From assembly GCF_019904175.1 (NCBI RefSeq), contig NZ_CP061913.1:5208001-5272000 (forward strand): DNA of 64,000 nucleotides, read 5' to 3'. Of this stretch, positions 44,616-53,209 are shown in pieces. How positions within the stretch are numbered: position 1 is the first letter of the stretch; each line of letters begins with the position of its first letter. The position numbers and the translations under genes are program-made. Source of the stretch: Dactylosporangium vinaceum (GTDB taxonomy: Bacteria > Actinomycetota > Actinomycetes > Mycobacteriales > Micromonosporaceae). The notes beneath the pieces are model-generated. The model did not search any database. It was not told the origin of the DNA and saw only the letters and a list, made by a program, of their open reading frames with translations.

Positions 44616-45010
44616 CTATGCCACACGTCCGGTGCCCAGATCAACGGCTGCCCGGTGAACGCCTGAGGGTCGCCGACTTAATTCAAGATCGTCGAGAACT
44701 GGCACACATATCGCGGCGTGAACGTCGTGCGGAGCGCGCCGCCTGCGTCTGCTGCGGTCGTACGTCACTCGGCCTGAGAATGTGCTGCGGTGGCGGTGAT
44801 CGTGCAATGAGCTCGTCGTGCTCGACAACCGCATCACCCGGCGGGGTGGGACCTTGTCGATGAGTGGCGACAGTTGGGCGACGTCGTCGCGGGGACGCCG
44901 GCGAGATACAGCCGGCAGCTCCACCGCTCATGATCGGCCAGACGTCACTGTCGGCTCGCCGACCTCACGCTCCGTGATCTTCGTCCACACTCTGGACGAG
45001 GAGGGGGAGC
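44616..45010. other. Intergenic region, no gene supported
   Basis: A 395-bp divergent region between the PI-PLC-like gene and the 512-residue unknown. It is visibly richer in A+T than its neighbours. Short open frames here lack ribosome-binding sites and sensible composition. I see no strong promoter or RNA structure beyond the GAGGAGG site of the next gene. Confidence 0.6.
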
Positions 45011-46549
45011 ATGATTCAGACCTTGGAACCCAGCAAGCGGTTCAACTACACCTACGAGGACTCGCTCAACGGCGCGAAGGAGCGTGCGTTCGCGCTGCAG
45101 CAGTCGTGCGAGCACGACCTCGACCGGCTGGAGGCGCTCTTCGGGGAGAAGGGCGCGTTCGGGCCGCACAACCAGATCACCGTCGAGGTGAGCAACATCC
45201 TGAGCTTCGGCTGGAACGGCGGCTTCGGCGAGGACGGCACGACGCTTGTCAAGACCAGGCCGTTCACGGGGGTGGTCTCCGCGGTCGCCGCCGACGAGGC
45301 CGCGCGCTGCGTGGTCGTGGCGGAGCTCGCCGAGGTGCTCATGGGCGTGCGCAACAAGCGCCGCAAGGCCACGAGCTGGAAGTCGAACGGCAGCAACGGC
45401 GAGGGCCTGTCGATCGTCTGCGCCGCGGCGTTGTACCCGGTGCCGTACTACACCTCGAGCCTGAGCTTCGGCCCCCGCATCGGCACGTGGCTCAACGACC
45501 CGCAGCGGCCCGACTGGGTCTCCGCCACCAAGGACTCCGACACGGACTGGCCCTCGTTCGGCTGCGCCGCGGCGTTCATCTGGTGGCTGGTCAGCCAGCT
45601 CGGGTACTCCCTCGCCGACGTCATCCAGCACGGCGGCGCGACGCTGGCCGACACGTTCCACAATCTCACCGGCCGCGACACCGGCTGGGTCGAGTTCACC
45701 GACATCCTCCGCAAGTTCTACCCGGTGCCGGTCGGCGGCCCGGGCAGCTACGCCCCGGCCAGCGACGACCTGTTCCCGCTCTACGACGACGACCAGCGGC
45801 AGGTCACCGTCGTACTGCACCGCGTGGACCTGACGCCGCCGCGCACCGAGAGCGGCGGGTTCGTGCACGTCCAGCCGGGGCCGCTGTGCCCGGCGGCCGA
45901 CTACACCTACAACTGGCGGACCTTCGACCGGGCCCTGGACTGCTCGGTGCAGCTGTATGGCTTCGCCGCGCCCGTGGTGCAGTACACGGTCAACGGCATC
46001 CTCGTGCCCGCCGCCGGCGGCGTCGTCACCATCACCGCCGAGGTCGACACCGACCGGCCCGACCACCCGGGTCAGCCCGACCACAGCCTGGAGACCGTCA
46101 CGCTGCACGCCGAGCAGCTCAGCGGCCTCACCCAGCGGCTGCGGATCGACGGCCACCAGGGCCGGGTACACCTGGAGGTCGGGGCGCGGATCACCGAGCG
46201 GTACAACGCTGCCGTCCGCGCCGCCGCAGCCTCCACGGCCGACGTGGTCACCACCCGGGGCGTGCGGTACGACGCGCGCTTCGAGGCGGACGCGGCCAAG
46301 TGCGCGAAGAAGCTGGCCGACGTCATCCACCGCTACGTGCGCGCCACCGACATCGACATCCTGCTGACCCTGCCCGACCCGGCGCCACAGCTGCGGGCCG
46401 CGGCCCGGCGCATCGAGCGGATCCGGGCGCTGATCGCCGAGGTGGCCGAGCACGACCCCAGGGCCGCGGCGGCCGCCGCCACCGCGGCCGCGCGGGCGCT
46501 CGGCGTCGACCCCGCGGTGGTGGGCGCTCACCGGGCCCGGGTGGGCTGA
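45011..46549 (+). CDS. Large protein of unknown function
   Basis: A 512-residue, mostly soluble protein with no signal peptide or membrane helix and a strong GAGGAGGGGGA site. N-terminal half: Y-E-D-S-L-N-G-A-K-E-R, then K-A-T-S-W-K-S-N-G, and F-G-C-A-A-A-F-I-W-W-L-V-S-Q-L followed by G-A-T-L-A-D-T-F-H-N-L-T-G, which reads like a helical pocket. Middle (about 290-400): beta-rich with Y-T-V-N-G-I-L-V-P. C-terminal: Ala/Arg helix bundle. No HExxH, P-loop or nucleotide motif. I cannot assign a family. It stands alone between two secretion-related genes. Confidence 0.75.
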   Translation: MIQTLEPSKRFNYTYEDSLNGAKERAFALQQSCEHDLDRLEALFGEKGAFGPHNQITVEVSNILSFGWNGGFGEDGTTLVKTRPFTGVVSAVAADEAARCVVVAELAEVLMGVRNKRRKATSWKSNGSNGEGLSIVCAAALYPVPYYTSSLSFGPRIGTWLNDPQRPDWVSATKDSDTDWPSFGCAAAFIWWLVSQLGYSLADVIQHGGATLADTFHNLTGRDTGWVEFTDILRKFYPVPVGGPGSYAPASDDLFPLYDDDQRQVTVVLHRVDLTPPRTESGGFVHVQPGPLCPAADYTYNWRTFDRALDCSVQLYGFAAPVVQYTVNGILVPAAGGVVTITAEVDTDRPDHPGQPDHSLETVTLHAEQLSGLTQRLRIDGHQGRVHLEVGARITERYNAAVRAAAASTADVVTTRGVRYDARFEADAAKCAKKLADVIHRYVRATDIDILLTLPDPAPQLRAAARRIERIRALIAEVAEHDPRAAAAAATAAARALGVDPAVVGAHRARVG

Positions 46550-46687
46550 CCGGGTAGCCCCTCGGATGATCGGCGAGGTTCCGGTCTCCGGCCGTACCTC
46601 CTGGCAGTCAGGCTGAGGTACGTGCCGGTCGTGGTCTTCAGCCCCACGCCGGCTCCGGTGCCCGCCTGAACACGAGGGGAGTCTCGA

Positions 46688-47320
46688 ATGCGGCGTGGAG
46701 TTGCTGCCGCGCTGGTCCTGCTCGGCCCGGCGCTCGTCGCCGGCTGCCGGGGTGCGGACGCAGCGCCGAAACGGCCGGTGGCGACGGCGTCGGCGCTGCC
46801 CGGGCCTTCGAGCACCGAGCCGGCCACGGTGACGGCGAAGGGTACGTTCCACCCCGCCGCCACGGCGCCACCCGGAACCACCGCATTCCTGTACGACACC
46901 TCCGCCGCCACCGCGTCTGCCGCGGCCGAGCTCACCCTGCACAGCGCCGGCGAGCGCACCACGGTCACGCTCGCGGTCACCGGGTTCCAAGCGAACCGCA
47001 CGTACGGCGCGCACCTGCACGTCAACCCGTGCGGCAAGGACCCGAAGGCCGCCGGCGGCCACTTCCAGTACCACCCGGAACCGGCGGCGAGCTCCTCGCC
47101 GTCCAGCAATCCGACGTACGCCAACCCGCGCAACGAGGTGTGGCTGGACTTCACCACCGACGCCCACGGCGCCGCCAAGGTCCGCGCCGAGCAGCCCTGG
47201 GCGCTGAGCCCGCAGCACCGGCCGCAGTCGTTGGTGATCCACGAGGGCGGCACCATGACGAAGCCCGGCGAGGCGGGCGCCGCCGGCGCCCGGGTGGCCT
47301 GCCTCACCATCACGTACTGA
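46688..47320 (+). CDS. Cu/Zn superoxide dismutase-like lipoprotein
   Basis: A 210-residue exported lipoprotein with lipobox L-V-A-G-C (Cys20), a Pro/Ala/Thr spacer and a SodC beta-barrel. Copper ligands appear as H-L-H in G-A-H-L-H-V, His in G-G-H-F and His in V-I-H-E-G-G. The disulfide cysteines are N-P-C-G and V-A-C-L. The Zn-loop H-x-G-D-L-P is replaced by N-P-R-N-E-V-W-L-D-F, so one or more zinc ligands are missing. It may act as a copper-only SOD or as a copper-binding protein at the cell surface. Confidence 0.82.
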   Translation: MRRGVAAALVLLGPALVAGCRGADAAPKRPVATASALPGPSSTEPATVTAKGTFHPAATAPPGTTAFLYDTSAATASAAAELTLHSAGERTTVTLAVTGFQANRTYGAHLHVNPCGKDPKAAGGHFQYHPEPAASSSPSSNPTYANPRNEVWLDFTTDAHGAAKVRAEQPWALSPQHRPQSLVIHEGGTMTKPGEAGAAGARVACLTITY

Positions 47321-47443
47321 GGCACGTATCGACGGACCCCCGGACCGCCCCCGGCATCCGGCCGGTGACCGCGGCCCGGGCCGAGCCGTCGGTCGGGTCT
47401 GACTCGGCTGATGATGCTGGATCGCCGGCCGGCGTCGGTGTGG

Positions 47444-48034
47444 TCAGCCCAGCAGGCGGGTGAAGACCTCGGCGAGGGCGGTGGCGGTCCGCTCGGCCGG
47501 GGCGGAGGGCTGCACGATGTGGCTCACGGTGAGCCGGACGACCGACTCGGCGGCCAGGGCCAGGCGGTCGGGGTCGGGGTCGGTGAGCCGGGCGGCGGCC
47601 CAGTCGTGGATGGCGGCGCTGGCCGCGGCGAGCACGAGCTCGGAGCGGGTGGTGAGGTAGGGCAGCAGCTCGTCGGCGCCGCCGCGGGCGCTGGTCAGCA
47701 CGGCCTTGATCAGCGGGTTCCGGGCGGCCTCGGCGAGGGTGTGCAGCACCGCGGCGTGGGCGGCGGCCCGGGCGTCGCCGCCGTGCTCGTGCAGGCGGGT
47801 GCTGACCGCGTCGACGAAGTGCTCGATCTCGTGCCGCGCGAGGGCCTCGGCGAGGCCGGCCTTGTCGGTGAACTCGTTGTAGACCGTCTGGCGGCTGACC
47901 CCCGCGAGCTTGGCCACCGCGGCCATGGTCACCCCGGGCCAGCCGTGCGCGACGGTGAGGTCGCGGGCGGCGGCCACCAGCGCGCTGCGCAGGCGTCGGC
48001 GGTTCTCGTCGCGGTACGGCGTCGGCGAAGCCAT
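47444..48034 (-). CDS. TetR family transcriptional regulator
   Basis: A 196-residue repressor. The HTH is at about residues 30-62: V-T-M-A-A-V-A-K-L-A-G-V-S-R-Q-T-V-Y-N-E-F. The remainder is a helical ligand-binding domain, and the A-L-A-R-H-E-I-E-H-F region resembles regulators of alkane and fatty-acid genes. Divergent from alkB with palindromic half-sites between them, one of which overlaps the region just upstream of its own start. Likely autorepressor and alkB repressor. Confidence 0.9.
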   Translation of the reverse strand: MASPTPYRDENRRRLRSALVAAARDLTVAHGWPGVTMAAVAKLAGVSRQTVYNEFTDKAGLAEALARHEIEHFVDAVSTRLHEHGGDARAAAHAAVLHTLAEAARNPLIKAVLTSARGGADELLPYLTTRSELVLAAASAAIHDWAAARLTDPDPDRLALAAESVVRLTVSHIVQPSAPAERTATALAEVFTRLLG

Positions 48035-48048
48035 CAGCGCCGACCTTA

Positions 48049-48085
48049 GACGTCATCTATGGTGATGTCCAATCACTTGACATCA
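48049..48085. promoter_or_regulatory. TetR operator cluster between tetR and alkB
   Basis: TGATGTC (48063-48069) and GACATCA (48079-48085) form a perfect 7-bp inverted repeat with a 9-bp spacer. A third arm GACGTCA (48049-48055) makes a second imperfect repeat with TGATGTC over 7 bp. Overlapping sites could allow two dimers to bind. Confidence 0.65.
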
Positions 48086-48111
48086 TGGACTCATTTGTAA
48101 AGCATGGCGGC

Positions 48112-49230
48112 ATGGACATGACCGTCGATGCCTGGCGCGACCCCCGGCGACCCCTGTGGCCGCTCGCGCTCGTCGTGCCCGCCCTGCCCTTCGCCGCGCT
48201 CGCGCTGGCCGTCACGGCCGGGCGCTCCTGGGCGTGGTGGCTCACGCCGCTCGTGGTGTTCGGGGTGATCCCGGCCGTCGATCTGCTCATCGGCGACGAC
48301 GCACGGAACCCGCCGGAGGACGCTGTCGCGGCCCTGCAGCGCTCGCCGTACTACCGATGGATCACGTTTCTCTACCTGCCGGCGCAGTACGCGGCGCTGG
48401 TCATGGGGTGCTGGATCTGGCGCGACTGGCTCGCACACGGCGGCGCCGACCCGATCGGTGCGGCCGGACTGGTCCTGACCGTCGGCATCGTCAACGGCGT
48501 CGCCATCAACACCGCGCACGAGCTCGGGCACAAGCGCGAGTCCGTGGAGCGCTGGCTTTCGAAGATCGCGCTCGCCCCGACCGGCTACGGCCACTTCTTC
48601 GTCGAGCACAACCGCGGTCATCACGTCCGGGTGGCCACGCCCGAGGACCCGGCCAGCTCCCGGCTCGGCGAGAGCTTCTGGCGGTTCTGGCCGCGCACCG
48701 TCGCCGGTGGCCTGCGCTCCGCGTGGCGGCTGGAGGCCAACCGCTTGCGCATCCGCGGTCGCAGCCCGTGGACGGTGCGCAACGACGTGCTCAACGCGTG
48801 GGCGATGACGGGGGTGCTGGGCGTCGCGCTCGTCGCCGCGTTCGGCTGGGCGGTCGTGCCGATGCTGGTGCTGCAGGCCCTCGTCGGCTTCACCCTGCTG
48901 GAGGCGGTCAACTACCTCGAGCACTACGGTCTGCGCCGGGAGCGCACCGGCACGGGACGGTACGAGAAGGTCGACCCCCGTCACAGCTGGAACAGCGACC
49001 GGCTGGTCACCAACGTGTTCCTGTTCCAGCTGCAGCGCCACAGCGACCACCACGCCAACCCGCTGCGCCGCTACCAGGTGCTGCGCAGCTTCGACGAGTC
49101 GCCGCAGCTGCCGGCCGGGTACGCCACCATGGTGGTCCTGGCCCTCGCCCCGCCCCTGTGGCGGCGGGTCATGGACCATCGCGTCCTGGCCCACTACGGC
49201 GGCGACGCCGGCCGGGCCAACACCGGATGA
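48112..49230 (+). CDS. alkB: Alkane 1-monooxygenase
   Basis: An integral membrane non-haem diiron hydroxylase of about 372 residues converting n-alkanes to 1-alkanols with O2. Its six-helix fold carries the histidine boxes H-E-L-G-H-K, E-H-N-R-G-H-H, N-Y-L-E-H-Y-G and R-H-S-D-H-H-A-N-P, all complete. I start at M-D-M-T-V-D-A; ATG 48085 would lie inside the operator. No rubredoxin domain is fused and none follows, unlike most actinobacterial alkB loci where rubA genes are adjacent, so the electron carrier must lie elsewhere. Confidence 0.93.
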   Translation: MDMTVDAWRDPRRPLWPLALVVPALPFAALALAVTAGRSWAWWLTPLVVFGVIPAVDLLIGDDARNPPEDAVAALQRSPYYRWITFLYLPAQYAALVMGCWIWRDWLAHGGADPIGAAGLVLTVGIVNGVAINTAHELGHKRESVERWLSKIALAPTGYGHFFVEHNRGHHVRVATPEDPASSRLGESFWRFWPRTVAGGLRSAWRLEANRLRIRGRSPWTVRNDVLNAWAMTGVLGVALVAAFGWAVVPMLVLQALVGFTLLEAVNYLEHYGLRRERTGTGRYEKVDPRHSWNSDRLVTNVFLFQLQRHSDHHANPLRRYQVLRSFDESPQLPAGYATMVVLALAPPLWRRVMDHRVLAHYGGDAGRANTG

Positions 49231-49412
49231 GCCGGGTCCGGCTCCGCACAACGAAATCCGCCCCGACCAGTCGCGAAGATCGCCGTGGTCGGCGCCTCCG
49301 GTCCGCCTGCGCGGGCGGCCCACGATGATCGGCCGGGACGACAACCGGTGGAACCGGCGGCCCGGCTTTGGTACGGTCGGCGGCCGTGTCACGCCCCGCC
49401 CGGAAGGAACGC

Positions 49413-49808
49413 ATGAGCCGCCTGTGGTACCTCATCCCGGCCGGTCTGGCCGCCGTCGGGCTCCTGCTGTTCGGGGTGGCCGCCTGCTCGGGCGGCGGGC
49501 TGTCGCCGCGCTCGTACGTGGCCGGGCACTACCAGCGCGCGCCGGGCCGGGACATCGCCGGTGCGGCGCAGGCGTACACCAGCGGCCGGCCGCCGACCGC
49601 CGTCGCGCTCGAGCTCACCCGGGCGTGGGCGCCGGCCGGCCGGTACGCCGACGGCTCCGGCGTGTACCTGCGCTACGCCGCGGACGCGGTGGTCCTGCGG
49701 CCCGACGGCGGCGGCACACTGATCCTCGTCGAGCCGGTCGGCTCGGCCTACCGCCGGTACGCCGGCACGCTTGGCGACAGCGGCTGGTCCAATCGGAACG
49801 GTGGCTGA
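49413..49808 (+). CDS. DUF4247-like lipoprotein
   Basis: A 131-residue exported lipoprotein. A signal peptide with hydrophobic core ends in lipobox V-A-A-C (Cys about 25). The mature part includes L-S-P-R-S-Y-V-A, Y-T-S-G-R-P-P-T-A-V, Y-L-R-Y-A-A-D and W-S-N-R-N-G-G, consistent with the actinomycete DUF4247 family. GGAAGGA precedes ATG 49413. The last base of its stop shares the TGATG overlap with the next gene, so both are translated together. Function unknown. Confidence 0.7.
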   Translation: MSRLWYLIPAGLAAVGLLLFGVAACSGGGLSPRSYVAGHYQRAPGRDIAGAAQAYTSGRPPTAVALELTRAWAPAGRYADGSGVYLRYAADAVVLRPDGGGTLILVEPVGSAYRRYAGTLGDSGWSNRNGG

Positions 49809-50482
49809 TGCGCGGCTACAAGCTCTTCCGCATCGTCTGGACCGTCTTCACCGTCGCCGTGATGGCCGGCGCGCTGCTCTTCGTCCTCACGCACAGGCCC
49901 GTCGCCGACGACGGGTCGGGTCACCAGGCCGCGGCTGCGGCCGTCACCGAGGACCTGAGCCGGGCCGGCGAGGCGCAGGGCATCTGCTACGGCTGGCAGC
50001 TGCTGGACGAGCAGACCGTGGTGAGCTCCGGCTCCAACCTCGGCCTCGGCGTCCGGGCCGAGGAGCATCCGGACCGCTGTCCGCGCTGGATCGAGGTCCG
50101 CGGGACCTACCACGACTACCCCGATGACGAGGAGGGCTTCCAGGACTATGCCGGGTACGCCATCGTCACCAGCACCGGCATCACCAAGCGCCTGGACCCG
50201 GCCGGTCTCGAGGGTGCCGGTGCCGGCGCGAACCGGCTGCTGTCCCGGCCGCGGGAGACCATCCTCGACGCGGCCGAGGCGCTGCCGCTGCTCGCGGTCG
50301 AGGCCGGTGTGACCTCCACCGTGGCGCCGCAGCGGGCGGTGGCCGGCACCCCGCGGCCGCTGCCCGAGGCCGGCAACGACTTCCTGCGCGACCGGTGGAT
50401 CCTGCTGGTCATCGGCGGCGCGTTCCTGGTGGCCGCGGCCGGCACGACAGTCCTGCTGCGCTGGCTGGCCCGGCTCTGGTGA
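49808..50482 (+). CDS. Two-helix membrane protein, unknown
   Basis: A 224-residue protein with an N-terminal helix (about 7-28), an extracellular domain of about 165 residues (with C-Y-G-W-Q-L, C-P-R-W-I-E-V, Y-H-D-Y-P-D-D-E-E-G-F) and a C-terminal helix (about 198-218) followed by R-W-L-A-R-L-W. Two cysteines could form a disulfide outside. It overlaps the DUF4247-like gene by 1 nt (TGATG), so the pair probably forms a cell-envelope complex. No family recognised. Confidence 0.75.
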   Translation: MRGYKLFRIVWTVFTVAVMAGALLFVLTHRPVADDGSGHQAAAAAVTEDLSRAGEAQGICYGWQLLDEQTVVSSGSNLGLGVRAEEHPDRCPRWIEVRGTYHDYPDDEEGFQDYAGYAIVTSTGITKRLDPAGLEGAGAGANRLLSRPRETILDAAEALPLLAVEAGVTSTVAPQRAVAGTPRPLPEAGNDFLRDRWILLVIGGAFLVAAAGTTVLLRWLARLW

Positions 50483-50540
50483 GCGCTCGGCCGTTCGTCA
50501 TGCCCGGTCGTCCTCGGGTCTGCGCCGCGTGGCACGTGCC

Positions 50541-51476
50541 TCAGGTGGGCCGGCGCCGCAGCCACCAGAGTGTGGCCAGGACGAAAGCGGCCGCGAGGGC
50601 GGTGAGCCAGCCCGCGTCGAGGGCCTGGAAGGACCAGAAGCGCGAACCCGGCTCGTACAGTATCCAGGTTGTGTAATCCGCCTGATCCCAGGAGCGATCG
50701 CCGGCGTGCAGGGCGACGATCGCGTTCCAGTCGGCGTCGGACAGGCGGTGGCCGGAGGGGTCGACGACCCAGCTGTCGACCACCCAGGGGCGGCCGCCGT
50801 GCCCGAGGCCGCCGGTGGCGCTGCGGGCAAGCAGGGGCTGAGCGAAATGCGGGCGCAGTCCGTACCAGTCGGCGAAGAACACCGCGATCCATGCGGCGCC
50901 GGTGACGACCATCGCCAGGACGGTGCGTCGCAACACCGCGCCGGCGAGCACGCCGAGGGCGAAGCAGAACAGCGTTGCGGCGGCGAGGTAGATCCCGTCG
51001 GCGTGGTACGGCCACGGCGCGAGCCGGTCCTTGATCAAGGCGATCGGGGTGTACCACCAATGGAAGAAGGCACTGAAGGCGAGCGTGACGGTGAGCAGCG
51101 CCCCGCCGAGCAGGGCGACCTTGGTCAGCAGCAGCCGCTGCGGCGTGATGCCCTGGGTGAACGCGAAACGGAACGTCCCCGCTTCGTACTCCCGGGCGAG
51201 CAGCGGCGCGCCGACGAACATGCCCAGGAGCCCGGGCAGCAGGGCGAGGAACTGCGACCAGAGGCCCCAGCGCTGTGCCTGTTCCGCGAAGGCGTTCAGC
51301 TGCGCGGGAGTGCACGCCGGCCGGCAGGCGTCGATGCCCAGCTGGTCGTACGACGCCCGGATCCGCAGCCCGGTGAGCACGAGCAGGACGGTGAGTGCGA
51401 GCAGGACGGCCACGCTGGTGAGCAGTGCGGCGCGGTGCAGCCGCCAGGTCGGCCAGAGGCCACGCGGGCGGCTCAT
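50541..51476 (-). CDS. ABC transporter permease (ABC-2 type)
   Basis: A 311-residue membrane protein with six predicted helices. An extracellular loop after helix 1 contains two cysteines (I-D-A-C-R-P-A-C). The L-L-A-R-E-Y-E-A-G-T-F-R segment is the cytoplasmic coupling motif of ABC-2 permeases. Third gene of a GntR-ATPase-permease operon linked by 4-bp overlaps (ATGA at 51473-51476). YtrA-type operons of this form respond to cell-wall-active compounds in other Gram-positives; substrate here unknown. Confidence 0.87.
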   Translation of the reverse strand: MSRPRGLWPTWRLHRAALLTSVAVLLALTVLLVLTGLRIRASYDQLGIDACRPACTPAQLNAFAEQAQRWGLWSQFLALLPGLLGMFVGAPLLAREYEAGTFRFAFTQGITPQRLLLTKVALLGGALLTVTLAFSAFFHWWYTPIALIKDRLAPWPYHADGIYLAAATLFCFALGVLAGAVLRRTVLAMVVTGAAWIAVFFADWYGLRPHFAQPLLARSATGGLGHGGRPWVVDSWVVDPSGHRLSDADWNAIVALHAGDRSWDQADYTTWILYEPGSRFWSFQALDAGWLTALAAAFVLATLWWLRRRPT

Positions 51477-52354
51477 CCGGTCACCACCGCCCGGGGACCG
51501 GGCCGGGCGGCCGCGTCGGAGCGCAGGTAGGCCAGGACGAGCTCGTCAAGGGTGACCGGCCGCCGTTGCCAGCCGGGTGGCGGCTCCGACCGCGGCGTAT
51601 GCGTGCGAACCAGCACATGCTCCTGGGCGGTCGTCCCGACCCGCGACACCACCGTGTGCGCGCCGAGTCCGCCGGAGCGGTCCGGCCGCCCGGTCAGCAG
51701 CTCGTGGTGCGCGACGAGGTCGTCGACATCTCCGGCGAGCCGGACGACGCCCTCCTGCAGGAGCACGAGGTAGTCGCAGGCTCGCTCCAGTTCGGCGAGA
51801 TTGTGTGAGGAGAACAGCACGGAGACCTCCCGCTCGGCGACGACGGACAGCAACGCCGCGAGGAACTCATGCCGGGCGAGGGGGTCGAGCCGGGCCAGCG
51901 GCTCGTCGAGCAGCAGCAGGTCCGGGCGCTTGCCCAGCGCCAGGGCCAGGGCGACCTGGGATTGCTGGCCACCCGACAGGGTGCCGAAGCGGCGTTGTGG
52001 CGACAGGCCCAGCGCCTCGATGCGACCCCAGGCGACCGCGGCGTCCCACCGCGTGTTGAGATGCTCACCGAGGCGCAGCAGCTCGCGGATGGTCAGCGCC
52101 GGGTAGAGCGCGGCGTGCTGGTCGAGGAAGCCGATACGGTCGCGGCGCGCGCCCGGCTCCGCGCCGAGCGCCTCGATGCGGCCCGAGGTCGGACGGCGCA
52201 GCCCGATCGCGAGCTCGAGCAGGGTGGTCTTGCCGGCGCCGTTGGGCCCGACCAGCGCGACGACCCGGCCCGCGGGAATGGCCAGCGTGCAGTCGTCGAG
52301 CGCGACAGTGCGCCTGTAGCGCTGGGTGAGCCCGAACGTTTCGACCGCGTTCAT
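51473..52354 (-). CDS. ABC transporter ATP-binding protein
   Basis: A 293-residue ATPase with Walker A G-P-N-G-A-G-K-T-T (about 36-44), signature L-S-G-G-Q-Q-S-Q-V, Walker B L-L-L-L-D-E-P-L-A-R-L-D and H-loop S-S-H-N-L-A. After the core is a C-terminal extension with H-E-L-L-T-G-R-P and the final Y-L-R-S-D-A, typical of ABC-2 ATPases. Overlaps the regulator upstream and permease downstream by 4 bp each. Confidence 0.92.
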   Translation of the reverse strand: MNAVETFGLTQRYRRTVALDDCTLAIPAGRVVALVGPNGAGKTTLLELAIGLRRPTSGRIEALGAEPGARRDRIGFLDQHAALYPALTIRELLRLGEHLNTRWDAAVAWGRIEALGLSPQRRFGTLSGGQQSQVALALALGKRPDLLLLDEPLARLDPLARHEFLAALLSVVAEREVSVLFSSHNLAELERACDYLVLLQEGVVRLAGDVDDLVAHHELLTGRPDRSGGLGAHTVVSRVGTTAQEHVLVRTHTPRSEPPPGWQRRPVTLDELVLAYLRSDAAARPGPRAVVTG

Positions 52355-52803
52355 GCCGCCCCCATGTTCTCGCGCCGGCCCGGCGATACCGGCGCTGCGG
52401 TGGACTCTTCGTGCAGGACGCTCGCGACGAGCGCGCTGATGCCGCCGTGATCGAGACCGGCGTCCCGGGCCGCACGCACCCAGGTGACGAGCCGTCGGCG
52501 CAGTGCCGCCTGCCCGGCCAGGTCGACCACCGGCAGCGAGCCGCGCACGAACGTGCCGACGCCCTGCTGGCCGCTGGCGATGCCGCGAGCCGTCAATTCG
52601 CGGTACGCCTTCTGCACCGTGTTGGGGTTGATCGCGAGTGTCTCCACGACGTCCTTGATACGGGGCAGCCGGTCTCCGTCGCGCAGCACGCCCAGCCGCA
52701 TGGCCTGCTCGACCTGATGGACGAGCTGAAGATAGGTCGGCACTCCGGAGCCCGGGTCCAGCACGAACCGGACTTGCGAGGTGCCGTCTTTATCTAGTTC
52801 CAT
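52351..52803 (-). CDS. GntR family regulator, YtrA type
   Basis: A 150-residue regulator: a winged HTH (about 20-90) with P-T-Y-L-Q-L-V-H-Q-V-E-Q-A, G-D-R-L-P-R-I-K-D-V-V, N-P-N-T-V-Q-K-A-Y-R-E-L and G-V-G-T-F-V, and only a short helical tail, as in the YtrA subfamily. It probably represses its own ABC operon. A -10 TAGGCT lies 6 nt before the ATG, so the operon mRNA seems leaderless and the regulator is the first gene. Confidence 0.9.
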   Translation of the reverse strand: MELDKDGTSQVRFVLDPGSGVPTYLQLVHQVEQAMRLGVLRDGDRLPRIKDVVETLAINPNTVQKAYRELTARGIASGQQGVGTFVRGSLPVVDLAGQAALRRRLVTWVRAARDAGLDHGGISALVASVLHEESTAAPVSPGRRENMGAA

Positions 52804-52809
52804 AGTAAA

Positions 52810-52815
52810 AGCCTA
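52810..52815 (-). promoter_or_regulatory. -10 element of a leaderless transcript
   Basis: The minus strand reads TAGGCT, then 6 nt, then ATG 52803. It is the same -10 hexamer as that of the MarR gene at 6245. Confidence 0.55.
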
Positions 52816-52852
52816 AAAGAAGCGGCGGCTGTACGTCAACGGAGGTGTCCCT

Positions 52853-53149
52853 GTGCGACTCGTGCGATGGCTCAGCGCGGCCCTATGGGCGGGAAGCTGG
52901 CTCCTGATGGTGCTCGAGGTCTTCCGCTGGCACCACCTGACCCCGACACTGCGGTTCCGGCCCGATCCGCCGCCGGACGCGCATGGGGTCGGCCACCTCG
53001 GACTGCCGGCGCAGGCGGCCCGGATGTGCGCCTTCGTGGCGCCCGCGGTGTTCGTCGCCACTCAGGCGTGCGCGCGCACCGGGCGCCGGACGCGGCATCC
53101 GGCAGTTACGCCGACGGTGCCGACCGGGCGTACCGGACCAGACCGATAG
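52853..53149 (+). CDS. Small membrane protein, unknown
   Basis: A 98-residue protein with a GTG start after GGAGGTG (52841-52847). Two hydrophobic helices (about 5-22 and 55-72) flank a Pro/His loop (H-H-L-T-P-T, P-D-P-P-P-D-A-H). Not recognised. The good ribosome-binding site and divergent position to the GntR operon support it; the Thr/Arg-rich tail is less convincing. Confidence 0.5.
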   Translation: MRLVRWLSAALWAGSWLLMVLEVFRWHHLTPTLRFRPDPPPDAHGVGHLGLPAQAARMCAFVAPAVFVATQACARTGRRTRHPAVTPTVPTGRTGPDR

Positions 53150-53209
53150 CAGACGCTCGCACAGGCCGACCCCGCGACATCGGGTCGCCGCGTCGATGAT
53201 CGGATTTCT

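Noticed and set aside
44618..44931. Small Cys-rich ORFs before the 512-residue protein
   Set aside because: No ribosome-binding site, odd composition and overlap of several frames on both strands.
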